Origin: Peribacillus sp. FSL H8-0477
GTDB lineage: Bacteria > Bacillota > Bacilli > Bacillales > DSM-1321
Assembly (NCBI RefSeq): GCF_038002765.1
Contig: NZ_JBBODE010000001.1
Span: forward strand, 2,232,001-2,296,000
Direction of reading: 5' to 3'
DNA length: 64,000 bases
This document shows, one piece after another, positions 9,371 to 17,219 of this stretch (the first letter of the stretch is position 1; every line of letters starts with the position of its first letter). The notes below the pieces were generated by a model that was not told where the DNA came from, made no database searches, and saw only the letters and a program-made list of their open reading frames with translations. Made by a program: the position numbers and the translations under genes.

Positions 9371-10360
9371 TTACATCCCCTTTCTTGTTGTTTGTCTATC
9401 GATAAAAGTTACGTCCAATTTTATATGTTGTTCCATAAGGTGTTCACTATTTATCATTTTAATTAATGTTTCTGCTGCAACTTCTCCCATTTCATAAGCT
9501 GGCTGTCTAATTGTAGATAGCGCGGGATACAGCAGGGCACACATAGGAATATCATCATAGCCAATAATCTGAAGATCTTCAGGGATTCGTCTTCCTAACC
9601 TCAGTCCTTCTTGAAGAATGGCTGAAGCCACAATATCATTACACGCTATCACTCCATCTGTCTCCGGATATTTCTCAAACAATTCCTTTGCACAGCTCTT
9701 TGCACCCTGGAAGGATAACATTGAATCAAGCACCTGAACGTTTACACCTTCTGTGTTTTGAAGCAGCTCTAAAGCAGATTGATAACGTTCCCGAACTGGC
9801 TTAATCGTAATTGGCCCTCTTACAAGGGTAATCTCTTTACTGCCTCTCTCCGTTAATACAGCTGCAGCAAGTTCCCCTCCGGCATGTTGGTCAGCATAGA
9901 CGGCTGGAAGATCCTCCGTAGTCCGGTCTAACAGGACAACTGGCATATTTAGATCCTGGTAATTCCGATCATTATACTCACTTGTCGAAGCAATGATACC
10001 AATGATGTTATTTTGAGAGAATGTGTTAATATATTCTCGTTCTTTTTCCTGTTTACCATCGCTATTCCCAATGATTAAACGGTAACCTCTCCGCTGAAGA
10101 TAATCTTCAACTCCTCGAGATAATTCAGGAAAAAAAGGATTGGTGATGTCAGGAAGGATTAGACCAATTAATTTAGACTTGCGCTTATAAAGAGAGCGGG
10201 CGACTTCGTTCGGCTTATACTGAAGCTTACTAACCGCAAGTTCTACCGCCTTCTTGGTATCTATATGCGCATATCCACTTCCATTAATGACTCTTGATAC
10301 AGTAGCAACGGAAACTCCTGCTTCTTTTGCTACATCCCTGATTGTGACCAATTTCCTCAA
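9371..10360 (-). CDS. rbsR: LacI-family ribose operon repressor
   Basis: A LacI/GalR regulator: helix-turn-helix TIRDVAKEAGVSVATVSRVI at the N-terminus, hinge YKPNEVARSLYKRKSKLIGL, then a sugar-binding domain. The longest open frame begins at 10408, but that ATG lies upstream of the predicted transcription start. I chose TTG at 10360 (MRKLVTIRDVA), which has AAAGGGAGAG a few bases before it, giving 329 residues. TTG at 10351 is another option. The protein probably represses its own operon. Confidence 0.92.
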   Translation of the reverse strand: MRKLVTIRDVAKEAGVSVATVSRVINGSGYAHIDTKKAVELAVSKLQYKPNEVARSLYKRKSKLIGLILPDITNPFFPELSRGVEDYLQRRGYRLIIGNSDGKQEKEREYINTFSQNNIIGIIASTSEYNDRNYQDLNMPVVLLDRTTEDLPAVYADQHAGGELAAAVLTERGSKEITLVRGPITIKPVRERYQSALELLQNTEGVNVQVLDSMLSFQGAKSCAKELFEKYPETDGVIACNDIVASAILQEGLRLGRRIPEDLQIIGYDDIPMCALLYPALSTIRQPAYEMGEVAAETLIKMINSEHLMEQHIKLDVTFIDRQTTRKGM

Positions 10361-10373
10361 CTCTCTCCCTTTA

Positions 10374-10387
10374 TGTAACCGTTTCCA
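10374..10387 (-). promoter_or_regulatory. cre / LacI-family operator of the rbs operon
   Basis: The plus strand reads TGTAACCGTTTCCA, close to the catabolite-responsive element consensus with central CG and near-palindromic arms. It starts right at the predicted +1 of the rbsR promoter, a position where CcpA-HPr or RbsR would block transcription. It could serve either protein; the two operators are similar in this family. Confidence 0.7.
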
Positions 10388-10394
10388 CAAATAC

Positions 10395-10423
10395 ACTTTA
10401 TCATGCATTTTCCGTTTTTACAA
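10395..10423 (-). promoter_or_regulatory. Predicted sigma-A promoter of rbsRKDACB
   Basis: On the minus strand TTGTAA (10423-10418) and TAAAGT (10400-10395) are spaced by 17 bp. The start point falls near 10388, at the edge of the cre-like operator. The -10 match is moderate. Confidence 0.5.
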
Positions 10424-10447
10424 CCAATAATTATTACCTTGCAAGAA

Positions 10448-10482
10448 TTCTTAAGGTTATCTTAAGAATCCTTCCTTATTAT
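10448..10482 (+). promoter_or_regulatory. OmpR-type direct repeat and -10 of the VTC-CotH operon
   Basis: TTCTTAAG at 10448-10455 and ATCTTAAG at 10459-10466 form a direct repeat with an 11-bp period, followed 10 bp later by the -10-like TATTAT at 10477-10482. The repeat covers the -35 region, as expected for an activating OmpR-family regulator. The same CTTAAG pair with the same period precedes the response regulator at 16168-16860. Confidence 0.65.
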
Positions 10483-10516
10483 GAAGTCATTCCAACACGA
10501 CAGGAGGTCAGAAATA

Positions 10517-11200
10517 ATGAACGGCTTAAAAGGAAGACGCGAGTTAAAGCATGGTATTACCAAGGCTGACTGTTATCTGCTAAGAAATAATCTTCAGCAT
10601 TTTATGACACTTGATTCCCATGGTAATAATGGAAAATATTTAATTCGCAGTGTCTACTTCGACAATTTTGATAACAAAATCATGAATCAGAAAACGGAAG
10701 GCTATTATCACCGTGATAAATTCAGGGCCAGGTTGTATGACAATAATACCGACTTTATTAATTTGGAGAAAAAAAGTAAGCGGGACAATTTGACATACAA
10801 ACAAAAGTGTAAAATCACAGCTGCTGAATATGAACAAATGCGCATAGGCGAACTTGATTGGATGGCAGAGGATTCGCGGGACTTAATTCGCGAATTATAT
10901 ATCAATATGAATCTATATCAACTTAAGCCAACGACGGTAGTAGATTATGAACGGGAAGTATTTATCTATCCGCATGGTAATGTCCGTGTCACGTTTGACA
11001 GCAATGTTCGGACAAGCTATCTTAACACGGATTTCCTTAACCCAGATTTAGTCATGGTTGAAGCGCTTGATCCAAACGATATTATTCTCGAAGTGAAGTT
11101 CGATGAATTTCTTCCAGATATTATTAAGTCACTGCTTCAAGTAGTAAATACACGCAAAACAGCTTACTCTAAATACCTTTTAAGCAGAAGGTACGGGTAA
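10517..11200 (+). CDS. VTC-domain (polyphosphate polymerase-like) protein
   Basis: A 227-residue VTC-domain protein of the triphosphate-tunnel fold. Basic and acidic tunnel motifs recur on successive strands: RRELKH near the N-terminus, IRSVYFDNFDN, HRDKFRARLYD, FINLEKKSKRDN, NVRVTFDSNVRTS and IILEVKFDEFLP. In yeast this domain makes polyphosphate from ATP; bacterial relatives beside CotH genes are not well characterised. The frame extends upstream to 10481, but AGGAGG at 10502-10507 sets the ATG at 10517. It is the first gene of a three-gene operon with a DUF4956 membrane protein and a CotH-family kinase. Confidence 0.88.
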   Translation: MNGLKGRRELKHGITKADCYLLRNNLQHFMTLDSHGNNGKYLIRSVYFDNFDNKIMNQKTEGYYHRDKFRARLYDNNTDFINLEKKSKRDNLTYKQKCKITAAEYEQMRIGELDWMAEDSRDLIRELYINMNLYQLKPTTVVDYEREVFIYPHGNVRVTFDSNVRTSYLNTDFLNPDLVMVEALDPNDIILEVKFDEFLPDIIKSLLQVVNTRKTAYSKYLLSRRYG

Positions 11201-11228
11201 GTAAAATCTACTTAACGGAGGTTAACCA

Positions 11229-11924
11229 TTGGATACGCAAACTAACACTACAAACTTTACTGATATTTTCAAATCAAGCTTTTTGGATAACACCGCATCG
11301 TTCTCGATTGTTGATTCAATGATTGGATTAGTGGTTGCTTTCGCACTCGGTATGTTTATCTATGTGATTTATAAAAAAACGTTCGCCGGTGTCATGTATT
11401 CCCACAATTTCAATATTTCATTAATTATCATGTCTATGATTACTGCCCTTGTCATCATGGGGATTTCTACTAATATTGTCATTTCTCTTGGTATGGTTGG
11501 TGCTCTTTCTATTGTTCGTTTTAGAACACCCATTAAAGACCCAATGGATCTTGTTTATCTCTTTTGGGCAATTGGCTCTGGTATCCTTTGCGGTGCCGGC
11601 CTCATCCCGCTTGCTATCATCGGTGCAATCTTAATAGGAATCGTGATGTTGTTCTTCAGCAACCGATTAACGATTGAAAATCCGTATCTTTTAATTGTAA
11701 AGTACACTGATTCTTCTATTGAATCTAGGTTGGACGAGGTCCTTTCCAAACAGTCCAAAAAGCATACGATTAAATCGAAATCGATAATGCCTGATAATAA
11801 TTTAGAAGTAACTTATGAGATTCGACTCAAGGAAAATGATACGGAATTCATCAACCTTATCAAAGAAATTAATAGTGTAAGATCTGCTGTTATGTTGAGT
11901 TACGACGGCAACTTCACAGCATAA
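11229..11924 (+). CDS. DUF4956 family membrane protein
   Basis: A 231-residue protein with about four membrane segments in its first half (SMIGLVVAFALGMFIYVIYK, then SLIIMSMITALVIMGI, IVISLGMVGALSIVRFRTP, AIGSGILCGAGLIPLAIIG) and a soluble C-terminal domain of about 85 residues. The SIVRFRTPIKDP loop after the second hydrophobic pair is characteristic of DUF4956 proteins found next to VTC and CotH genes. It starts at TTG with GGAGG 7 bases before it, 28 bases after the VTC gene. It may anchor or channel the product of its partners; its function is unknown. Confidence 0.85.
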   Translation: MDTQTNTTNFTDIFKSSFLDNTASFSIVDSMIGLVVAFALGMFIYVIYKKTFAGVMYSHNFNISLIIMSMITALVIMGISTNIVISLGMVGALSIVRFRTPIKDPMDLVYLFWAIGSGILCGAGLIPLAIIGAILIGIVMLFFSNRLTIENPYLLIVKYTDSSIESRLDEVLSKQSKKHTIKSKSIMPDNNLEVTYEIRLKENDTEFINLIKEINSVRSAVMLSYDGNFTA

Positions 11925-11993
11925 TTTCCTAGAAAGCGCGGGCATGGTTTGATTCACCTGCCCGCCTATTTTATAACAGAAAGGAGTTCTAAC

Positions 11994-13712
11994 ATGATAA
12001 AGAACCGATACGTCATCGGGGCCATCACACTCCTGCTGGCAGTCTCTATTGCTGTTCTTTTCATTGTGCCGACTTTTCATGTCCAACAGCCCGCAAGCAT
12101 GGCTAAGGCATACAAATCGTCCGTCTTTGATCAGACCAAGGTCACGAAGGTCGATATTGAATTAAGTGATAAAAACTTGGCATCCATACTAGAAAGCCCC
12201 ACAGATGAGGAAATTGTCGACGCTGATGTTACTATTAACGGCCAAACAGTCAGCCATGTTGGCTTTCGCACAAAAGGAATGTTGTCTTTAAGCTCCGTAG
12301 CCGCCATGGAGGATTCTGACCGATACAGCTGGAAGATTGATTTTGACTATTACCGCAGTGAACAAACACTGGATGGCTTACAAAAACTCGCCTTAAATAA
12401 TAATTTCAGTGATGCTTCCATGATGCGGGAATACCTTTCCTACGATTTAATGGAAGAAATGGGCGTACCTGCTCCATCTCACTCGTATATGTATGTCACC
12501 ATTAACGGAGAAGAACAGGGACTTTACTTAGGGGTGGAGACTCTTGATGAAAGCTTTCTCTCACAGAATTTCACTACTGGGGACGGCGACTTATACAAAC
12601 CGGATGGAACAGGAAGCGATCTTAAATGGATCAGTGACGATATTGCTGATTATACTGGTTTAAATCTGAAAACAAATACGAAATCATCTAATCAATCCTC
12701 GATGATCAACATGCTGGATGTCATTAATAATGGCGGGAAATTGGAAGAGGTAGTCGATGTTGATGAGATGCTCCGTTATTTTGCCGCCAATACCGCTTTA
12801 GTCAATCTTGATCACTATCAAGGCGATAAAAAGCATAATTATTATCTCTACGAAGAGGATGGTCTCTTTTCCATGCTTCCATGGGATTACAATATGGCAT
12901 TTGGCGGTTATGGCGCTATGGGCGGTAAGGATAGACCCCAAGTCAAAGATACACAAACAAAAGGCACCACAGAAGAGGGAGAAGCTGAAAAGGCCCAAAT
13001 GCCGGGCGGTGGAAAAGGCGGCATGATGGGTATGGGTTCGTCAAGCTTCATAAACGATAGTGCTATAAATTTTAGCATTACCACCCCTGTTTCAGGAGCT
13101 ACCCTTGAAGAACGTCCTCTGCTGAATGCCCTGCTAGAAGATGATGAAAATAGAGAGACATTCAACAAATATCTAAAAGAAATAGCGACTGGATTCTTCT
13201 CTGAGGAAATCATCACAGAAAAAGTTAATGAAATTACCTCGATGATTACACCATACGTGGAGAAAGATCCTACTAAGTTTTATACTATGGAGGACTATCT
13301 TAAAGCGACAACTGGTGATGAGAGTATCATAGAATTCTCCACACAGCGTGCTGAATCCATTTTGGCGCAATTATCCGGAGAATTAGTCGTTGAAGCTGAA
13401 ACAAGTTCTGATAGGGGCGGAGGACAGGAACAAGGACAAATGAATCCGCCTGACGATAGTACCGGGGAAGCCCAGAAAAAAGGACAGCAGCCGCCTGCTG
13501 GTCAGGGTGGAGCAGGTCCTGGCGCTGGTGGACCACCTGATATGGGCGGCGGCATGCAGCCTCCAAGTATGGACGGTGGACCCAATGCTCAAGCAGGAGC
13601 GGCTGGAAGCAGCTACTCTAAAGAAACATTAATCATGATTGGTATATCGCTTGTTCTGCTAATTGGAGCGATTGTCTTTGCTCACTTCTTTAAACGAAGA
13701 CGGTCATCGTGA
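11994..13712 (+). CDS. cotH: CotH-family protein kinase, membrane-anchored
   Basis: A 572-residue protein. An N-terminal membrane segment (VIGAITLLLAVSIAVLFIVP) is followed by the CotH kinase-like domain: VSHVGFRTKG, MREYLSYDLMEEMGVPAPSH, LYLGVETLDESFL, the catalytic-loop type motif NLDHYQGDKKHNYYLY and the metal-binding type motif MLPWDYNMAFG. Gly/Pro/Met/Gln-rich linkers follow, then a C-terminal membrane segment (TLIMIGISLVLLIGAIVFAH) with an RRR tail. Spore CotH is soluble and shorter, so this is a surface-anchored relative. AAAGGAGT before ATG 11994 sets the start. It is the last gene of the VTC operon. Confidence 0.88.
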   Translation: MIKNRYVIGAITLLLAVSIAVLFIVPTFHVQQPASMAKAYKSSVFDQTKVTKVDIELSDKNLASILESPTDEEIVDADVTINGQTVSHVGFRTKGMLSLSSVAAMEDSDRYSWKIDFDYYRSEQTLDGLQKLALNNNFSDASMMREYLSYDLMEEMGVPAPSHSYMYVTINGEEQGLYLGVETLDESFLSQNFTTGDGDLYKPDGTGSDLKWISDDIADYTGLNLKTNTKSSNQSSMINMLDVINNGGKLEEVVDVDEMLRYFAANTALVNLDHYQGDKKHNYYLYEEDGLFSMLPWDYNMAFGGYGAMGGKDRPQVKDTQTKGTTEEGEAEKAQMPGGGKGGMMGMGSSSFINDSAINFSITTPVSGATLEERPLLNALLEDDENRETFNKYLKEIATGFFSEEIITEKVNEITSMITPYVEKDPTKFYTMEDYLKATTGDESIIEFSTQRAESILAQLSGELVVEAETSSDRGGGQEQGQMNPPDDSTGEAQKKGQQPPAGQGGAGPGAGGPPDMGGGMQPPSMDGGPNAQAGAAGSSYSKETLIMIGISLVLLIGAIVFAHFFKRRRSS

Positions 13713-13734
13713 AGCAATATCCCTCTAATTCCAG

Positions 13735-13766
13735 GCTGCCGAGAAATCTTCGGCAGCTTTTTTTTT
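13735..13766 (+). terminator. Terminator of the VTC-CotH operon
   Basis: An 8-bp stem GCTGCCGA / TCGGCAGC with a 7-base loop is followed by nine T residues. Confidence 0.9.
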
Positions 13767-13801
13767 CACAACTTTTTCACCGGCTTGCTCTAGATCCCTT
13801 C

Positions 13802-13912
13802 TGCACAATAATTGGCTTGAAATGCACAGAAACCAGCTCCATTTGCACAGTAATTCGTCTGTTTTGCACACCTTTTTCTCCATTTTGCACAATACACAGG
13901 TTAAGATGAACA
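13802..13912. repeat. TGCACA array with exact 21-bp period
   Basis: TGCACA begins at 13802, 13823, 13844, 13865 and 13886, each exactly 21 bp from the next, with a degenerate sixth copy TGAACA at 13907. The spacers are partly conserved (TAATT-C, CTCCATTT). It lies between a terminator and the convergent terminator of the sensor kinase. A short frame across it would encode repeated F/I-C-T units but has no ribosome site, so a DNA or RNA function or inert repeat growth is more likely than a gene. Confidence 0.85.
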
Positions 13913-13937
13913 GCTTTTTTTATTTCTCTCCTAATAC

Positions 13938-13973
13938 AAAAAACCGGAAGAGAAATACTTCTCCCGGTTTTCC
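13938..13973. terminator. Bidirectional terminator downstream of the sensor kinase gene
   Basis: AAAACCGG (13940-13947) pairs with CCGGTTTT (13964-13971), extended by an imperfect AAGAG/CTTCT inner stem and flanked by A and T runs. It lies just after the kinase stop on the minus strand. Confidence 0.8.
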
Positions 13974-13976
13974 TAT

Positions 13977-16190
13977 TTAGCTTAAATCAAGCATCACAAC
14001 TGCCTTAAATAAATCGCCATCCACATCAATATCAAGGATTCCGCCATGAAGGTCAATAATAGATTTAGCAATGGCAAGTCCTAATCCTGATCCTTCTGTA
14101 TGGCGAGAGGTATCCCCTCGTTTGAAGCGTTCAAACATTTCATCCGTATTATCTCCAAGCTCATACTTGGTAACATTTTTAAACGTAATGACAACTCGAT
14201 CTCGTTCAGCTGTAACAGATATATAGACTCTGGTATTCTCCAGCGAGTAGTTTAAGATATTTCCTATGAGATTATCAAAAACACGCCATAGCTTTTGACC
14301 GTCAACGAATGCAACACATTTATCAGGCATCGATACGCGAAACTGTAGGGACGACTGCTTGATGGCTTCATCCCGTTCAGCCAGGGATTGCTGCAGCAGC
14401 TGAACAATATCTGCACGATCCTTAACGAGCTCGATACTGCCGCTGGCCATTTTTGATGCTTCAAACAAATCATCAATTAAAACCTTTAGGCGTTTTGATT
14501 TTCGATCAATAATTTGAAGATAGTCCGTACGTTCCTCTTCACTGAGAGTCGGATTTTTTAGTAATTCTGTATAAGTAATAATTGACGTTAACGGTGTGCG
14601 CAAATCATGGCTAACATTCGTAATCAGTTCAGTCTTTAATCTCTCGCTTTTGGCCTGTTCCTGTTGTGAGGTTTTTACACCTGTTTTTAAACTATTTATA
14701 TTTCGAGCAAGTTTTGAAAGGGTAGAGTTTCCCTTAGCTGGGAGATCAGATGCATAATGGCCATTTACTAACTCATCTGTATAGCGGACAATTCGATTGA
14801 ACTTCCCAATTTGTGTCAAAAGATAGATAATAGCTGGTACAGTTACAAACAAAAACAAGGGGATGAAGACTATGATAGCTTCATTTTCCATAAAGACAAC
14901 TGAAATCCCGATTCCTGTAGCAAACGCAATACTAAGCAAAATGACCATCTGAACACCGGTTCTTCTGACAAGAAATACATCTTTTGCTTTGTAGATTAAT
15001 GATTCTTTCCATTCTTCTTCGATATTTTTGTTTTTAAGCGTATTGATGAACCAACTTCCCTGAATGAGTGTCAATACAAGAAATAGGACGGTCCAAAACG
15101 TTTGGTGTATGATCTCTCTTACAAAATAGAACCATGATGAATAGGATATTTGATACATACTATCTGTAATATAATCGCCTAATATAAGTATCGTAAGGAG
15201 CAAAACGCCCGCCCGTACATCAATGGGAATCTTAGAATAAAAAGCAGGAGTGGACCTATTTATCTCAATACTTTTCCATACACCTGATTTACGAATCATA
15301 AACGCACCAAGCAGCAAGGCTAACACGCTGGCAATTAGATAACTATACGCCAGTTTTTGAGTGGTTTTGTACGTTATATATTCCTTCATAATTGGACTTG
15401 ATTTAGGAGCATCTTTTGAAATACCCACCTGCCCCTCTAATTCCCGATCTGCAAACGGTTCTATCAACTCCGCTGTATCCACCTTTGTACCCTCTGAATC
15501 ATAATCACTATATTGAGGGAAATAAGAGCGTTCTTCTTGGTCTATGATTGGAATAGAACGGAGATAGAGCATATCTTTTTTATTCATATATTGAGATATA
15601 TCATCTTCACTATCCAAATTTAAATTTGTATACACATCCCCTGTATTCAAGTCTTCTAGATAATAGGTATACGCTTTATCAGATTCCAGGAATTCCTTAC
15701 GATTCTTGGTCATTTCTTGGAAATAAGCATCTACTGCTTTTTCTTTCTCTTTACTAATCTTTTCTTCAACTACTTTATCATTTTGAAAATTGGTCATGAT
15801 GTCTTTTATTTTCTTGTCGCGTTCCGCTTTGTACATCTCTATAAGTTCTTTATTCTTTGCTGCCTCTGCTTCCGTAATTTGACCCTCATACTGAGTCTTA
15901 ATGGAATCTATTTGTTCAGGTAAATCACCATATCTGAAGCGGTATTCTTCAATTTCCTCTTCTGTCACAGTAATCTTTTCTTTCGTATTTTCAGACGTAA
16001 TCCCCAATTCAAATAGATTTAGCTGTTCCAAGTACTCGCTATTCTGAGCCTTGAACTGCTCCGTTTCAAAAAAATTTCGACCTATATATTCATTCCCTCT
16101 GCTCAGTCCTGACATAACTCCTGTGATCCCCAACGTAACGAACAATAAGGCTAAAACAACATGCAGTTTACTTTTCCATTTTGTATCCAA
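13977..16190 (-). CDS. Membrane sensor histidine kinase with large extracytoplasmic domain
   Basis: A 737-residue kinase. An N-terminal membrane segment (VVLALLFVTLGITGVMSGLS) is followed by a charged, coiled-coil-prone outer region to about residue 275, then several further membrane segments, a HAMP-like linker (IVRYTDELVNGHYASDLPAK), the phosphoacceptor site NVSHDLRTPLTSIITYTELL, and ATP-binding boxes NLIGNILNYSL and EGSGLGLAIAKSI. The coding start overlaps the end of the response regulator by 23 bases. The polytopic middle is unusual for a simple two-membrane-segment sensor. It probably controls the facing VTC-CotH operon, given the shared promoter repeat. Confidence 0.88.
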   Translation of the reverse strand: MDTKWKSKLHVVLALLFVTLGITGVMSGLSRGNEYIGRNFFETEQFKAQNSEYLEQLNLFELGITSENTKEKITVTEEEIEEYRFRYGDLPEQIDSIKTQYEGQITEAEAAKNKELIEMYKAERDKKIKDIMTNFQNDKVVEEKISKEKEKAVDAYFQEMTKNRKEFLESDKAYTYYLEDLNTGDVYTNLNLDSEDDISQYMNKKDMLYLRSIPIIDQEERSYFPQYSDYDSEGTKVDTAELIEPFADRELEGQVGISKDAPKSSPIMKEYITYKTTQKLAYSYLIASVLALLLGAFMIRKSGVWKSIEINRSTPAFYSKIPIDVRAGVLLLTILILGDYITDSMYQISYSSWFYFVREIIHQTFWTVLFLVLTLIQGSWFINTLKNKNIEEEWKESLIYKAKDVFLVRRTGVQMVILLSIAFATGIGISVVFMENEAIIVFIPLFLFVTVPAIIYLLTQIGKFNRIVRYTDELVNGHYASDLPAKGNSTLSKLARNINSLKTGVKTSQQEQAKSERLKTELITNVSHDLRTPLTSIITYTELLKNPTLSEEERTDYLQIIDRKSKRLKVLIDDLFEASKMASGSIELVKDRADIVQLLQQSLAERDEAIKQSSLQFRVSMPDKCVAFVDGQKLWRVFDNLIGNILNYSLENTRVYISVTAERDRVVITFKNVTKYELGDNTDEMFERFKRGDTSRHTEGSGLGLAIAKSIIDLHGGILDIDVDGDLFKAVVMLDLS

Positions 16191-16860
16191 TTCCCCATAC
16201 CACCTTTAAATACCTTGGATTTTTCGGATCGATTTCGATTTTTTCACGGATCTTACGGATATGTACGGCTACGGTATTTTCGGCGTTATAGCCGGGTTCC
16301 TTCCACACACGTTCATAAATTTCAGATATAGAGAATACTCTTCCGGGATTCGACATTAGTAACTCAGTCATTTTATATTCAATAGGCGTTAATTTCACTG
16401 GCTCTCCGATCACCTTAACTTCCTTCGTTTCTCGATTAAGAGTCAGTCCATTTAAATCAATAACTTTTGCTGTGCCTTCATATGTACCAAGAGAAACATA
16501 TCTTCTAAGCTGCGATTTTACTCTAGCCATTAGTTCTAAAGGGTTAAATGGCTTTGTCACATAATCATCTGCACCGACCTGAAGGCCCAAAATTTTGTCT
16601 GTATCTTCACTTTTTGCACTAAGAAGAATAATCGGTATATTTTTTTGTTCACGTATTTTAAAAGTTGCAGCAATCCCGTCCATTCGGGGCATCATAATAT
16701 CCAGCAAGATTAAATGAATCGTATGCTCTTGGAGCTTTTCTAGAGCTTCTATCCCGTCTTGTGCTTGGATAACCTTAATCCCTTCATAAGATAAATAAAT
16801 CTCGATTGCATCTCGGATTTCTTTTTCATCATCGACGACTAATATACAAAAGTTATCCAT
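16168..16860 (-). CDS. OmpR-family response regulator
   Basis: A 230-residue regulator: receiver domain ([18 protein letters not shown], acceptor Asp in LILLDIMMPRMDG, Lys in [10 protein letters not shown]) and a winged-helix DNA-binding domain (LTPIEYKMTELLMSNPGRV, VAVHIRKIREKIE, VWGIGYKME). The frame is open to 16905, but AAGGAGG sets the ATG at 16860 (MDNFCILVV). It is transcribed with the overlapping kinase. A CTTAAG direct repeat just upstream suggests autoregulation. Confidence 0.92.
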   Translation of the reverse strand: MDNFCILVVDDEKEIRDAIEIYLSYEGIKVIQAQDGIEALEKLQEHTIHLILLDIMMPRMDGIAATFKIREQKNIPIILLSAKSEDTDKILGLQVGADDYVTKPFNPLELMARVKSQLRRYVSLGTYEGTAKVIDLNGLTLNRETKEVKVIGEPVKLTPIEYKMTELLMSNPGRVFSISEIYERVWKEPGYNAENTVAVHIRKIREKIEIDPKNPRYLKVVWGIGYKMEK

Positions 16861-16942
16861 TTCCCGACCTCCTTTTCTCCAATATAGCAGAATGTTCCTG
16901 CTCATATTTACATTGTAAGTAGTAAATCTTAACTTTTACTCA

Positions 16943-16967
16943 GTATATTTCTTAAGAATTTCTTAAG
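16943..16967 (-). promoter_or_regulatory. CTTAAG direct repeat and -10 of the two-component operon
   Basis: TTCTTAAG at 16949-16956 and TTCTTAAG at 16960-16967 repeat with an 11-bp period. Reading on the minus strand, a TATACT hexamer (16948-16943) follows directly, so the repeat covers the -35 zone. It has the same core and period as the site at 10448-10466. Confidence 0.65.
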
Positions 16968-17219
16968 TTTCTATCTAAAAAGAATTAAAGGATATCCAGC
17001 CTAGATACCGAATGTATGAACTAAGCTCTTTCAAAAAAGAGACTATGTTCATACACCTTTTATTTTGTTCATGTACGTACCGTTTATTACCTTTTAAAAC
17101 TGCCTTCTTCCCAAAAAGCAGCTTACGTTTACCCTTTCTTATGACCGGGTACATATATAAATCATACAATACCTGTAAATAAAATTAATAATTGGGAATA
17201 GAGCGGAGTGGATAGGGGC
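16968..17219. other. Intergenic region between the two-component operon and the amylase gene
   Basis: About 250 bp. No gene was recognised. It must hold the amylase promoter, but no convincing -35/-10 pair or cre site was seen. Confidence 0.4.

Noticed and set aside
10361-10408. ATG 10408 as the rbsR start
   Set aside because: It lies upstream of the predicted promoter start point and operator. A TTG with a good ribosome site at 10360 directly precedes the helix-turn-helix.
11937-11967. Terminator between the DUF4956 and CotH genes
   Set aside because: GCGGGCA / TGCCCGC can pair, but the loop is long and there is no proper T run. It may tune expression but probably does not end the operon.
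13709-13909. A 66-codon frame with repeated F/I-C-T units across the TGCACA array
   Set aside because: It starts inside the end of the CotH gene, crosses a strong terminator, has no ribosome site, and its repeats are explained by the 21-bp DNA period.
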